NCBI RefSeq assembly: GCF_027706745.1
Contig: NZ_JAQFWP010000003.1
Location: 124,001 to 188,000 of the forward strand
Length of the DNA stretch: 64,000 nt
Reading direction: 5' to 3'
Source: Nocardiopsis suaedae
GTDB taxonomy: Bacteria > Actinomycetota > Actinomycetes > Streptosporangiales > Streptosporangiaceae
Position numbers and translations under genes: made by a program. Under the pieces are notes generated by a model. The model saw only the letters and a program-made list of their open reading frames with translations. It did not search any database and had not been told where the DNA came from. Shown piece by piece: positions 34,846 through 44,518 of the stretch; position 1 is the first letter of the stretch; every line of letters begins with the position of its first letter.

Positions 34846-35181
34846 ATGGGGCGGCAGCGCACCTTCGTCTGCGGGCTCGACGCGGCGTTCGCCGTCGTCG
34901 GGGGCAAGTGGAAGGCGCTCCTGCTCTGGGAGCTGGCCCAGGGGGTCCGCCGCTTCGGCGAGCTGCGCCGGGCCCTGGAGGGCATCAGCGAGAAGATGCT
35001 CATCCAGCAGCTCCGGGAGATGGAGCACGACGGCCTCGTGCACCGCGAGGTGTACCGGGAGGTCCCGCCCCGTGTGGAGTACTCCCTGACCGCGTTCGGC
35101 CGCTCCCTGAACGCGGCGATGGAGCCCCTGGGCGCCTGGGGCGACGAGCACAAGGCGCGCATCGAAGAGCTGCACTCCTGA
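34846..35181 (+). CDS. HxlR family transcriptional regulator
   Basis: A 111-residue winged-helix protein. It has CGLDAAFAVVGGKWKALLLWEL, RRFGELRRALEGISEKMLIQQLREME and REVPPRVEYSLTAFGRSL, the defining HxlR/MarR-like segments. The Cys near the N-terminus (FVCGLD) may sense electrophiles or redox, as in YodB-type members. ATG 34846 has CGGAGGGG at a good distance. It probably controls itself and the divergent reductase. Confidence 0.92.
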   Translation: MGRQRTFVCGLDAAFAVVGGKWKALLLWELAQGVRRFGELRRALEGISEKMLIQQLREMEHDGLVHREVYREVPPRVEYSLTAFGRSLNAAMEPLGAWGDEHKARIEELHS

Positions 35182-35254
35182 CCCGGCGCCCCTGACGGAG
35201 CGCCCCCGGAAAAACCTTTCGACGCGCGGTGGGCCCGGTGGCAGGCTGGCCGCC

Positions 35255-36898
35255 ATGGGCCATATCGATGTCGCGGGCGTGTCCTACCGGCTCCCCGACG
35301 GGGGGACGCTGCTGGACGAGGTCTCCTTCCGCGTGGGCGACGGCATGAAGGCGGTGCTCGTCGGCGCCAACGGCAGCGGGAAGACCACCCTTCTGCGCAT
35401 CATCGCCGGGGACGCCGAGGCCCATGAGGGCGCCGTCACCCGAAGCGGGCGCATCGGCGTGATGCGCCAGTTCATCGGCTCCCAGGCGTCCGGTGCGCTG
35501 CCCGCCGAGGCGACCGTGCGCGACCTGCTGCTGTCGGTGTCCGCGCCCCCGGTGCGGCGGGCCGGGCAGGAGCTGGACGCCGCCGAACTGGCCATGATGG
35601 AGAGCGACTCCGAGGCGGTGCAGCTCCGCTACGCCCAGGCCCTGTCGGACTGGTCCGACGCCGGGGGCTACGACGCCGAGGTGCTGTGGGACGTGTGCAC
35701 CGTCGAGGCCATCGGCGTGCCCTACGCCCGCGCGCACTTCCGGGAGCTGGGCACCCTCTCCGGCGGCGAGCAGAAGCGCCTGGTGCTGGAGGCGCTGCTG
35801 CGCGGCCCCGATGACGTGCTCCTGCTGGACGAGCCCGACAACTACCTGGATGTTCAGGGAAAACGATGGTTGGAGGAGCGGCTCCAGAGCACCCCGAAGA
35901 CCGTCCTGTTCATCAGCCACGACCGCGAACTGCTGGCGGCCACCGCCACCCACGTGGTCACCCTGGAGGGCGGCAAGGGGGCCGGGGCGTCGGCGTGGGT
36001 GCACGGCGGCGGCTTCGAGAGCTACCACCGCGCCCGCGAGGACCGCCACGCCCGCTTCGCCGAGCTGCGCCGCCGCTGGGACGAACGCCACACCCGGCTG
36101 CGCGAGCTGGTCAAGCGGCTGCGCCAGAAGGCGGCCAACAACGACGACATGGCCAGCCGCTACCGGGCCGCGCTGACCCGGCTGGCCCGGTTCGAGGACG
36201 AGGGGCCGCCGCCCGAGCCGCCCAAGGCGCAGCGCATCGACATGCGCCTGCGCGGCGGCCGCACCGGTGTGCGCGCCCTCACCTGCACGGACCTGGAGCT
36301 GACCGGCCTGATGCGGCCGTTCTCGGCCGAGGTGTTCTACGGGGAGCGGGTCGGGGTGCTCGGCTCCAACGGCTCGGGCAAGTCGCACTTCCTGCGGCTG
36401 CTGGGCGACCCGGAGTCGGTGGCGCACACCGGGACGGCCAGGCTGGGGGCGCGCGTGGTGCCCGGGCACTTCGCCCAGACCCACCACCACCCGGAGTGGA
36501 ACGGGCGCACCCTCGCGGCGATCCTCGAAGAGGACCACGCCATGCCGCTGGACCTGGCCGCACCGGCCCTGCAGCGCTACGAGCTGGTGCACCGGCGCGA
36601 CACCCGGTTCGACTCCCTGTCCGGGGGCCAGCAGGCGCGCTTCCAGGTGCTCCTGCTGGAGCTGTCCGGCGCCACCATGCTGCTGCTGGACGAGCCCACG
36701 GACAACCTGGACGTCGAGTCGGCCGAGGCCTTGGAGGCGGCCCTCGAAGGGTTCGAGGGGACCGTGCTGGCCGTCACGCACGACCGGTGGTTCGCGCGCT
36801 CCTTCGACCGGTTCCTGGTGTTCGGCGAGGACGGCGGCGTCTACCCTTCCGATGATCCCGTGTGGGACGAGGGGCGCGTCCGCCGGGCCCGGGCCTGA
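35255..36898 (+). CDS. ABC-F family ATP-binding protein
   Basis: A 547-residue protein with two ATPase domains and no membrane segments. Walker A motifs are GANGSGKTT and GSNGSGKSH, signatures are LSGGEQKRL and LSGGQQARF, and Walker B motifs are LLLDEPDNYLD and LLLDEPTDNLD. The basic linker between domains (RRRWDERHTRLRELVKRLRQKAAN, about residues 260-290) would reach the ribosome. ABC-F proteins act on translating ribosomes, and several protect against antibiotics. Whether this one is a resistance or housekeeping type is not clear. Confidence 0.9.
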   Translation: MGHIDVAGVSYRLPDGGTLLDEVSFRVGDGMKAVLVGANGSGKTTLLRIIAGDAEAHEGAVTRSGRIGVMRQFIGSQASGALPAEATVRDLLLSVSAPPVRRAGQELDAAELAMMESDSEAVQLRYAQALSDWSDAGGYDAEVLWDVCTVEAIGVPYARAHFRELGTLSGGEQKRLVLEALLRGPDDVLLLDEPDNYLDVQGKRWLEERLQSTPKTVLFISHDRELLAATATHVVTLEGGKGAGASAWVHGGGFESYHRAREDRHARFAELRRRWDERHTRLRELVKRLRQKAANNDDMASRYRAALTRLARFEDEGPPPEPPKAQRIDMRLRGGRTGVRALTCTDLELTGLMRPFSAEVFYGERVGVLGSNGSGKSHFLRLLGDPESVAHTGTARLGARVVPGHFAQTHHHPEWNGRTLAAILEEDHAMPLDLAAPALQRYELVHRRDTRFDSLSGGQQARFQVLLLELSGATMLLLDEPTDNLDVESAEALEAALEGFEGTVLAVTHDRWFARSFDRFLVFGEDGGVYPSDDPVWDEGRVRRARA

Positions 36899-36977
36899 GG
36901 CCGACGGGACAGAGCACTGCAAAACCCCGCTAGAGTAGTGGTGGAGCGGGTCGCCCGGAAGGGCGGAACGCGGTGAT

Positions 36978-37052
36978 GGTCCTGTGGAGCAGTTAGGAGT
37001 GCTCGCCACCCTGTCAAGGTGGAGGCCGCGGGTTCAAATCCCGTCAGGACCG
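36978..37052 (+). tRNA. tRNA-Asp (anticodon GTC), copy 2
   Basis: Base-for-base identical to the tRNA-Asp at 16005-16079, with different flanks. Acceptor GGTCCTG/CAGGACC and anticodon loop CTGTCAA. It stands alone and is followed by a hairpin. Confidence 0.97.
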
Positions 37053-37059
37053 CAGGTGG

Positions 37060-37087
37060 GGCCCGGAACCGGTACGGTTCCGGGCCT
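37060..37087. terminator. hairpin terminator after tRNA-Asp and narK
   Basis: A perfect 12-bp stem (37060-37071 with 37075-37086) with loop GTA is followed by TTCGT. It lies between tRNA-Asp and the convergent narK gene. Confidence 0.75.
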
Positions 37088-37104
37088 TCGTCGTGCGCGG
37101 GGGG

Positions 37105-38307
37105 CTATTCGGCGGTGCGGAACGCCCGGGACGTGTACAGCGCCACCGCCAGGGCCACGGCCGCCAGCAGCACGAACCCGATCGTGTAGGCCCCCGTGGC
37201 CTGGTAGACCCCGCCCATCACCAGCGGCGGGAAGTACCCGCCCAGGCCGCCGGCCGCGCCGACCAGCCCGGTCACCGTGCCCACCCGGGAGGGCTCGACC
37301 AGCTTGGCCAGGAGCGCGAACACCCCGCCCGTTCCCAGCCCCAGCGCCAGGGCGATGAGCACGAAGGACGCCCCGGCCGGGAACTCGGCCGGCGGGTGGA
37401 AGGCCAGCACCACCGCGAACACGCAGGTGCCGATGAACGAGGCCAGGCAGATCCGCACCGGCCCGAAGCGGTCCGACAGCGTGCCCCCGATCGGCCGCGC
37501 GATGACCGCGACCAGCGCGAACCCGGCGGTGCGCAGCCCGGCCTCGGTCTGGGCGAAGGCGTAGGCGGTGGTCAGCAGCGTCGGCAGGTAGGTGGTGAAG
37601 GCCACGAAGCCGCCGAAGGCCAGCGCGTACAGCAGCGCCATCTGCCAGGTCTCCTTGAGGCGCAGCGCGTCGCGCATGCGGGGCAGCGCCGGTGCGGAGC
37701 TCGGCCTCCAGTCCGGGGCGTTGCGGCTGAACACCCACATGACCGCGCCCATCACCGCCAGGGCGGCGCACATCGCCAGGTGGGTGGCCAACAGCCCCCA
37801 GGCCTGCACCAGCACCGGGGTCAGGAGCGCGGACAGCGCGGTGCCGCCCATCCCGGCCCCGAACACCCCGGTGGCGAACCCCCGGCGGGCGGGCGGGTGC
37901 CAGGCGTTGACGAACGGGATGCCCACCGCGAACGAGGTGCCCGCGACGCCCAGGAAGAAGCCCCACAGCAGCAGCATCGGGTAGGAGCCGCCGGAGAGGC
38001 CGACCAGGAGCGTCGGCACGATGCTGATGAAGCACAGCGCGGTGAACATCACCCGCCCGCCCAGGCGGTCGGTCAGCGCCCCGACCGGGATCCGGCCCAG
38101 CGAGCCCACCAGCACCGGCACCGCCACCAGCAGCGACGTCTGCGACGGGGAGAGCGAGAGCTGCTCGGAGTAGGTCTTGGACAGCGGCCCCACCAGGTTC
38201 CACGCCCAGAAGGTGAGCGCGAACGCGGCCGTGGCCAGGGCCAGGTTGCCGCCCGCGGTGCCGCGGGCGGCGGCACGCCCTTCGGTGCTGTGCACGGTTC
38301 CGCCCAT
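37105..38307 (-). CDS. narK: nitrate/nitrite transporter NarK
   Basis: A 400-residue MFS protein with 12 hydrophobic helices. FWAWNLVGPLSKTYSEQLSLSPSQTSLLVAVPVLVGSLGRIPVGALTDRLGGR is typical of the NNP family of nitrate/nitrite porters, and GAAGGLGGYFPPLVMGGVY is the second nitrate signature-like region. It imports nitrate or exports nitrite for the reductase encoded divergently. The start is ATG 38307, 180 bp from narG. Confidence 0.9.
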   Translation of the reverse strand: MGGTVHSTEGRAAARGTAGGNLALATAAFALTFWAWNLVGPLSKTYSEQLSLSPSQTSLLVAVPVLVGSLGRIPVGALTDRLGGRVMFTALCFISIVPTLLVGLSGGSYPMLLLWGFFLGVAGTSFAVGIPFVNAWHPPARRGFATGVFGAGMGGTALSALLTPVLVQAWGLLATHLAMCAALAVMGAVMWVFSRNAPDWRPSSAPALPRMRDALRLKETWQMALLYALAFGGFVAFTTYLPTLLTTAYAFAQTEAGLRTAGFALVAVIARPIGGTLSDRFGPVRICLASFIGTCVFAVVLAFHPPAEFPAGASFVLIALALGLGTGGVFALLAKLVEPSRVGTVTGLVGAAGGLGGYFPPLVMGGVYQATGAYTIGFVLLAAVALAVALYTSRAFRTAE

Positions 38308-38366
38308 CTGGACGCCTCCCTCGACGCGCTCCGAATGCCTTCAGGCTAGGACGATTCCCCGGAGTT

Positions 38367-38383
38367 TCCCGTGAAGAACGGGA
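38367..38383. promoter_or_regulatory. inverted repeat in the narK-narG intergenic region
   Basis: TCCCGT (38367-38372) and ACGGGA (38378-38383) flank 5 bp in the divergent region. The gap is otherwise less GC-rich than its surroundings. It could be an operator for a nitrate- or oxygen-responsive regulator, none of which is encoded in this window. Confidence 0.4.
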
Positions 38384-38487
38384 CCTGTGCCCCTGGTGTG
38401 TCGCGCAAATGCTTTGAGATCTTCACCCGAGGTGATTGCATTCTCCAAGGGCGTTCGCACGGGGAATCCGGGCGGAGTAAACGGCGG

Positions 38488-41400
38488 GTGGTATTCGTGT
38501 CCAATAACGGTAAATCCGCTGGTGGCGCCGGTTCGGCGGGGGATTTCCTGCTGCGCCTGGGAACACACCTGACGCGCACACCGACCACCGCGGACCTGCG
38601 GGCCGGGTTCAAGGAGGGCGGCCGTGATGCGGACGTGTTCTACCGTGACCGGTGGAGCCACGACAAGGTGGTCCGCTCGACCCACGGCGTGAATTGCACC
38701 GGGTCGTGCTCGTGGAACGTCTACGTCAAGGACGGGATCATCACCTGGGAGACCCAGGCCACCGACTACCCCTCGGTGGGACCCGACCGCCCCGAGTACG
38801 AGCCGCGCGGCTGCCCGCGCGGCGCCGCGTTCTCCTGGTACACCTACTCGCCCACCCGGGTCCGCCACCCCTACGCCCGCGCCGTGCTGGTCGGCATGTA
38901 CCGGGAGGCCCGCGAGCGGCTGGGCGACCCGGTCGCCGCGTGGGCGGAGATCACCACCGACCCCGACAAGCGCCGCCGCTACCAGTCGGCCCGCGGCAAG
39001 GGCGGCCTGGTCCGCGTCACCTGGGACGAGGCCCTGGAGATCGCCGCCGCCGCGCACGTGCACACCATCGCCGCCCACGGGCCGGACCGCGTCGCCGGGT
39101 TCTCGCCCATCCCCGCCATGTCGCAGGTCTCGCACGGCGTCGGGGCCCGGTTCGTCAACCTGCTCGGCGGCTCCATGCTCTCCTTCTACGACTGGTACGC
39201 CGACCTGCCGGTGGCCTCCCCGCACGTCTTCGGCGACCAGACCGACGTGCCCGAGTCGGGCGACTGGTGGGACGCCGCCTACCTGGTGCTGTGGGGCTCC
39301 AACGTGCCGGTGACCCGCACCCCCGACGCCCACTGGATGGCCGAGGCCCGCTACCGGGGGCAGAAGGTCGTGGTGGTCGCGCCGGACTACAACGACGCCG
39401 CCAAGTTCGCCGACGAGTGGGTGGCCCCCCACCCCGGGACCGACGGCGCGCTCGCCATGGCCATGGGCCACGTGGTGCTGCGCGAGCACTTCGCCGACCG
39501 GCGCACCCCCGCCTTCGACTCCTACGTGCGCACCTATACCGATCTGCCGTTCCTGGTCCGCCTGGAGGAGCGGGACGGGGCGTGGGTCCCCGGCAAGTTC
39601 CTCACCGCCGCCGACCTGGAGGCCGCCGCGGGCGAGGAGAACGCCGCCTGGAAGCCGCTGCTGGTGGACGAGGGCACCGGGGAGGCCTACGCCCCGAACG
39701 GCACCCTGGGCCACCGGTGGGGCGAGTCCGGGGCCGGCCGGTGGAACCTGGAGCGCGGGGGGCGCACCCCGCTGCTCACCTTCCACGAACCGGACGGACC
39801 CGCCGCCGAGGTGGCGCTCCCCCGGTTCGACACCCCCGAGGGGCGCGGGCGCGAGCTGCGCCGCGGCGTCCCGGTGCGCACCGTCGGCGGGCACACCGTC
39901 ACCACCGTCTTCGACCTGATGATGGCCCAGTACGGGGTGGAGCGGGAGGGGCTGCCGGGCACCTGGCCGGTCGGCTACAACGACCCCACCCAGCCGGCCA
40001 CCCCGGCCTGGCAGGAGACCGCCACCGGGGTCCCGGCCGAGCGGGCGGTGCGCATCGCCCGCGAGTTCGCCGCCACCGCCGAGGCCAGCGGCGGCCGGGC
40101 GATGATCGTGCTGGGCGCCGGGACCAACCAGTGGTTCCACGGCGACACCATGTACCGCGCCTTCCTGGGCCTGCTGCTGCTCACCGGCTGCCAGGGGGTC
40201 AACGGGGGCGGCTGGGCGCACTACGTGGGCCAGGAGAAGTGCCGCACCAACGCCGGGTGGGCCGCCTACGCCTCGGCGATGGACTGGACCCGGCCCGCGC
40301 GCTTCATGGCGGGCACCGCCTACTGGTACACCCACACCGACCAGTGGCGCTACGACACCTACGGCGCCGACGCCCTGGCCTCGCCGACGGGCGGCGGCTC
40401 GATGGCCGGGCGGCACACCGCCGACCTGGTCGCCGCATCCGCCCGCATGGGGTGGATGCCCTCCTACCCGACGTTCGACCGCAACCCGCTGCGCCTGGCC
40501 CGGCAGGCCCGGGACGCCGGGAAGGACCCCGCCGAGTACGTCGTGGACGAGCTGGAGGCCGGGCGCCTGCGCTTCGCCGCCGAGGATCCCGACGCGCCGG
40601 AGAACTGGCCGCGCGTGCTCACCGTGTGGCGGTCCAACCTGCTCGGCTCCTCGGCCAAGGGCAGCGAGTACTTCTCCCGCCACCTGCTGGGCACCGACTC
40701 CTCGGTGCAGGGGGAGCAGGCCCGCGACAGCCACCGCCCCAAGGAGGTGGAGTGGCGCGAGGACGCCCCGGTGGGCAAACTCGACCTGCTGCTCAGCCTG
40801 GACTTCCGGATGACCAGCACCACGCTGATGTCCGACATCGTGCTCCCGGCCGCCACCTGGTACGAGAAGCACGACCTGTCCACCACGGACATGCACCCGT
40901 TCGTGCACGCCTTCACCCCCGCCATCGACCCGCCGTGGGAGGCGCGCACCGACTTCGACGCCTTCCACGGGCTGGCGCGGGTGTTCAGCGCGCTCGCCGA
41001 GGACCGCCTGGGCGCCGCCGAGGACGTCGTGGCCGTTCCGCACGCCCACGACACCCCCGGGGAGATGGCCCAGCCCGGCGGCACCGCCCCGGACTTCCGG
41101 CGCACCGGAGAGCGCCCGGTCCCCGGGCGCACCATGCCGAACCTGGTGGTGGTCGAGCGCGACTACCCGGCCGTGGCCGAGCGCATGGCGGCGCTGGGCC
41201 CACTCGCCGAGCGGCTGGGGCTGCCCGTCAAGGGCGTCTCCTTCACCCCCGACCGCGAGGTGGAGTGGCTGCGCGAACGCAACGGGGCGGTGCGCGGCGG
41301 CGTCGCCGACGGGCGGCCGCTGCTGGACACCGACGTCAAGGCCTGCGAGATGATCCTGGCGCTGTCCGGCACCTCCAACGGGCGCCTGGCCGCCCAGGGG

Positions 41401-42192
41401 TTCGAGCGGCTCGCCGAGCGCACCGGCACCGACTTCTCCGAGCTGATCCACGACGGGGCCGAGCGCCGGGTCGTCTTCTCCGACACCCAGGCCCGCCCCA
41501 CCCCGGTGGGCGCCAGCCCCGAGTGGTCGGGCAAGGAGGCCCCGGACCGCCGCTACGCGCCGTTCACGGTGAACGTGGAGAACCACAAGCCCTGGCACAC
41601 CCTCACCGGCCGCCAGCACTTCTACGTCGACCACGACTGGATGCTGGAGTTCGGCGAGGCCCTGCCGGTGTACCGGCCGCCGCTGGACATGCACCGGCTC
41701 TTCGGTGAGCCGCGACTGGGCCCGGACGGGGAGAAGGCGGTGGCGGTGCGCTACCTGACCCCGCACTCCAAGTGGTCCATCCACTCCGAGTACCAGGACA
41801 ACCTGCTGATGCTCACGCTCTCCCGCGGCGGACCGGCCCTGTGGATGAGCCCCGCCGACGCCGAGGCCATCGGCGCCCGCGACAACGACTGGGTCGAGGC
41901 GGTCAACCGCAACGGGGTGATCGCCGCCCGCCTGGTGGTCTCGCACCGCATGCCGGCCGGGACCGTGTACATCTACCACGCCCAGGAGCGGGTGGTGGAC
42001 ATGCCCAAGACCGAGACGACCGGGCGGCGCGGCGGCATCCACAACTCGCTCACCCGGCTGCTGGTCAAGCCCACCCACCTCATCGGCGGCTACGCCCAGT
42101 TCAGCTACGCCTTCAACTACATCGGACCGACCGGCAACCAGCGCGACGAGGTCACCGTCGTGCGCAAGCGCACCGGGGAGGTGCGGTACTGA
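38488..42192 (+). CDS. narG: respiratory nitrate reductase alpha subunit NarG
   Basis: A protein of about 1234 residues, full length for NarG. It carries the FS0 iron-sulphur ligands (HGVNCTGSCSW plus GCPRGA) and the active-site segment NLLGGSMLSFYDWYADLPVASP with the Asp that ligates molybdenum. Further molybdopterin-binding stretches follow (GAGTNQWFHGDTMYRAFLGLLLLTGCQGVNGGGWAHYVGQEK). It reduces nitrate to nitrite at the inner face of the membrane. Start is GTG 38488 or GTG 38497; GGCGGAG upstream favours the first slightly. No Tat signal is expected. narH overlaps its stop by one base. Confidence 0.95.
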   Translation: MVFVSNNGKSAGGAGSAGDFLLRLGTHLTRTPTTADLRAGFKEGGRDADVFYRDRWSHDKVVRSTHGVNCTGSCSWNVYVKDGIITWETQATDYPSVGPDRPEYEPRGCPRGAAFSWYTYSPTRVRHPYARAVLVGMYREARERLGDPVAAWAEITTDPDKRRRYQSARGKGGLVRVTWDEALEIAAAAHVHTIAAHGPDRVAGFSPIPAMSQVSHGVGARFVNLLGGSMLSFYDWYADLPVASPHVFGDQTDVPESGDWWDAAYLVLWGSNVPVTRTPDAHWMAEARYRGQKVVVVAPDYNDAAKFADEWVAPHPGTDGALAMAMGHVVLREHFADRRTPAFDSYVRTYTDLPFLVRLEERDGAWVPGKFLTAADLEAAAGEENAAWKPLLVDEGTGEAYAPNGTLGHRWGESGAGRWNLERGGRTPLLTFHEPDGPAAEVALPRFDTPEGRGRELRRGVPVRTVGGHTVTTVFDLMMAQYGVEREGLPGTWPVGYNDPTQPATPAWQETATGVPAERAVRIAREFAATAEASGGRAMIVLGAGTNQWFHGDTMYRAFLGLLLLTGCQGVNGGGWAHYVGQEKCRTNAGWAAYASAMDWTRPARFMAGTAYWYTHTDQWRYDTYGADALASPTGGGSMAGRHTADLVAASARMGWMPSYPTFDRNPLRLARQARDAGKDPAEYVVDELEAGRLRFAAEDPDAPENWPRVLTVWRSNLLGSSAKGSEYFSRHLLGTDSSVQGEQARDSHRPKEVEWREDAPVGKLDLLLSLDFRMTSTTLMSDIVLPAATWYEKHDLSTTDMHPFVHAFTPAIDPPWEARTDFDAFHGLARVFSALAEDRLGAAEDVVAVPHAHDTPGEMAQPGGTAPDFRRTGERPVPGRTMPNLVVVERDYPAVAERMAALGPLAERLGLPVKGVSFTPDREVEWLRERNGAVRGGVADGRPLLDTDVKACEMILALSGTSNGRLAAQGFERLAERTGTDFSELIHDGAERRVVFSDTQARPTPVGASPEWSGKEAPDRRYAPFTVNVENHKPWHTLTGRQHFYVDHDWMLEFGEALPVYRPPLDMHRLFGEPRLGPDGEKAVAVRYLTPHSKWSIHSEYQDNLLMLTLSRGGPALWMSPADAEAIGARDNDWVEAVNRNGVIAARLVVSHRMPAGTVYIYHAQERVVDMPKTETTGRRGGIHNSLTRLLVKPTHLIGGYAQFSYAFNYIGPTGNQRDEVTVVRKRTGEVRY

Positions 42193-43880
42193 TGGGGCGC
42201 GTGATGGCCCAGGTGGCCATGGTGATGAACCTGGACAAGTGCATCGGCTGCCACACCTGCTCGGTCACCTGCAAGCAGGCCTGGACCAACCGCAGCGGGG
42301 TCGAGTACGCCTGGTTCAACAACGTGGAGACCCGGCCGGGGCAGGGCTACCCGCGCCGCTGGGAGGACCAGGGGCGGTGGAAGGGCGGCTGGACCCGCAC
42401 CCGCGGGGGCCGCCTCACGCTGCGGGCCGGGGGGCGGCTGAAGAAGCTGGCCACGCTCTTCGCCAACCCGCTCATGCCCTCCATCCACGACTACTACGAG
42501 CCCTGGACCTACGACTACGGACACCTCATCACCGCGCCGCTGGGCGATGACATCCCGGTGGCGCGGCCGCGCTCCCTGCTCACCGGCGAGCCGATGCAGG
42601 TCACCTGGAGCGCCAACTGGGACGACGACCTGGCGGGCGGCCCCGAGCTGGCCGCGCAGGACCCGATCGTGCAGCAGGTGGGCGACCGCGTCCGGCTCGA
42701 ATTCGAGCAGACGTTCATGTTCTACCTGCCGCGCATCTGCGAGCACTGCCTCAACCCGTCGTGCGTGGCGTCCTGCCCGAGCGGGGCGATGTACAAGCGC
42801 GCGGAGGACGGCATCGTCCTGGTCGACCAGGACAGGTGCCGCGGCTGGCGGATGTGCGTCACCGGCTGCCCGTACAAGAAGGTCTACTTCAACCACAAGA
42901 CCGGCAAGGCCGAGAAGTGCACGCTGTGCTATCCGAGGATCGAGGTGGGCATGCCCACCATCTGCTCGGAGACCTGCGTGGGGCGCCTGCGCTACCTCGG
43001 GGTGGTCCTCTACGACGCCGAAAGGGTGGGCGCGGCCGCCGCCGTCGAGGACGAGCACGAGCTCTACCCGGCGCAGCTCGACCTCCTCCTCGACCCGGAC
43101 GACCCCGACGTGCAGGAGGCCGCCCGGCGCGACGGCATCCCCGACGCGTGGCTCGCCGCGGCCCGGCGGTCGCCCGTCTACACACTGATCAAGCGCCACC
43201 GTGTGGCCCTGCCGCTGCACCCGGAGTACCGGACCATGCCCATGGTCTGGTACATCCCGCCCCTGTCCCCCGTGGTCGACGCCGTCAGCGGGACCGGCCA
43301 CGACGGCGAGGACGCCGACAACCTCTTCGGCGCCATCGACGCCCTGCGCATCCCCGTCGAATACCTCGCCGGACTCTTCACCGCCGGAGACCCCGCACCC
43401 GTGGAGAACTCCCTGCGCACTCTGGCCGCCCTGCGCTCCCACATGCGCCGCGTCAACCTGGGCCAGGAGCGCGATCCGTCCATCGCCGAGGCCGCCGGGA
43501 CCACCGGCGACCGCCTGGAGGATCTGTACCGGCTGCTCGCGCTCGCCAAGTACGACGACCGCTACGTCATCCCCACCGCATACGGCGTCGACGACGCCGA
43601 CCGCGGGGTGATCGAGGAGATCGGCTGCAGCCTCGACTTCGAATCCGGTCCGGGCATGGGCGGCATGGGCGCGGCGCACGGCCGCGCCCCCGCGCCGCCG
43701 TTCGGGGAGGCGTCGGGGCGGCCCGACCCGGCGAGCGTGGAGACCTTCCACGCCCTGCGTACGCGCCAGACCAGCGACGCCCCCGCGGACCGCGCCGACC
43801 TGAAAGGACGGGTGAACCTGTTGAACTGGGACGGCAACGGCAGGCCGGAAGGGCTCTTCCCGCCGAAGGAGGAGCCGTGA
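42192..43880 (+). CDS. narH: respiratory nitrate reductase beta subunit NarH
   Basis: A 562-residue protein. The Cys clusters are CIGCHTCSVTCKQAW, CEHCLNPSCVASCPSG, CRGWRMCVTGCPYKK and CTLCYPRIEVGMPTICSETC. The Trp in CRGWRMC replaces a ligand, so one centre is [3Fe-4S], as known for NarH. It passes electrons from NarI to NarG. The ATG overlaps the narG stop (TGATG pattern). It overlaps narJ by GTGA. Confidence 0.95.
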   Translation: MGRVMAQVAMVMNLDKCIGCHTCSVTCKQAWTNRSGVEYAWFNNVETRPGQGYPRRWEDQGRWKGGWTRTRGGRLTLRAGGRLKKLATLFANPLMPSIHDYYEPWTYDYGHLITAPLGDDIPVARPRSLLTGEPMQVTWSANWDDDLAGGPELAAQDPIVQQVGDRVRLEFEQTFMFYLPRICEHCLNPSCVASCPSGAMYKRAEDGIVLVDQDRCRGWRMCVTGCPYKKVYFNHKTGKAEKCTLCYPRIEVGMPTICSETCVGRLRYLGVVLYDAERVGAAAAVEDEHELYPAQLDLLLDPDDPDVQEAARRDGIPDAWLAAARRSPVYTLIKRHRVALPLHPEYRTMPMVWYIPPLSPVVDAVSGTGHDGEDADNLFGAIDALRIPVEYLAGLFTAGDPAPVENSLRTLAALRSHMRRVNLGQERDPSIAEAAGTTGDRLEDLYRLLALAKYDDRYVIPTAYGVDDADRGVIEEIGCSLDFESGPGMGGMGAAHGRAPAPPFGEASGRPDPASVETFHALRTRQTSDAPADRADLKGRVNLLNWDGNGRPEGLFPPKEEP

Positions 43881-44518
43881 AGCGCGCGCGGCACGCCGCG
43901 GTGGTGCGGCGCGCCGCCGCTCTGCTGCTCGACTACCCCGACCGGGGCATGCTGGAGCGCCTGCCCGCCGTGCGCGCGGCCGTCGACGAGCTGCCCGGGG
44001 GGTCGGCCCGCGACGGCCTCGCCGCGTTCTGCGACCACGCCGCCGGAACGGACGAGCTGGAGCTGGGCGCCCACTACGTCCAGACCTTCGACATGCGCCG
44101 CCGCCGGGCGCTGCACCTGACCTTCTACACCGACGGCGACACCCGCAGGCGCGGCCACGCCCTGGCCCGGCTGAAGGAGGTCTACGCGGCGCACGGCTGG
44201 CGTCCCGGACCGCACGAGCTGCCCGACCACCTGTGCGTGCTGCTGGAGTTCGCCTCCCGCGGCGACGCCGGGCAGGGGGAGGCACTGCTCCGCCGCTTCC
44301 AGCCCGGCCTGGAGCTGCTGCGGTCGGCGCTTCACCGGTTCGGCACGCCCTACGCCGGGGTGCTCGACGCGGTCGCGGCGACCCTGCCGCCCCCGGCCGC
44401 CGCCCAGCGCGACGCGGCGCGGCGCCTGGCCGCGCAGGGACCGCCCGCCGAGGACGTGGGCCTGGAGCCCTACGGCGGCCGGGCGCCGGGCAAGGAGGCG
44501 CTGCCGTGGCCGACATGA
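43877..44518 (+). CDS. narJ: nitrate reductase assembly chaperone NarJ
   Basis: A 213-residue protein. AALLLDYPDRGMLERLPAVRAAVDELP, YVQTFDMRRRRALHLTFYTDGDTRRRGHAL and ELPDHLCVLLEFAS match the NarJ/TorD chaperone family, which helps insert the molybdenum cofactor into NarG. It starts at GTG 43877 overlapping narH, and narI begins inside its last 13 bases. Confidence 0.92.
   Translation: MKRARHAAVVRRAAALLLDYPDRGMLERLPAVRAAVDELPGGSARDGLAAFCDHAAGTDELELGAHYVQTFDMRRRRALHLTFYTDGDTRRRGHALARLKEVYAAHGWRPGPHELPDHLCVLLEFASRGDAGQGEALLRRFQPGLELLRSALHRFGTPYAGVLDAVAATLPPPAAAQRDAARRLAAQGPPAEDVGLEPYGGRAPGKEALPWPT

Noticed and set aside
38341-42078. A 1245-codon open frame antisense to narG
   Set aside because: Opposite a full-length NarG with all cofactor motifs; composition is that of a shadow frame.
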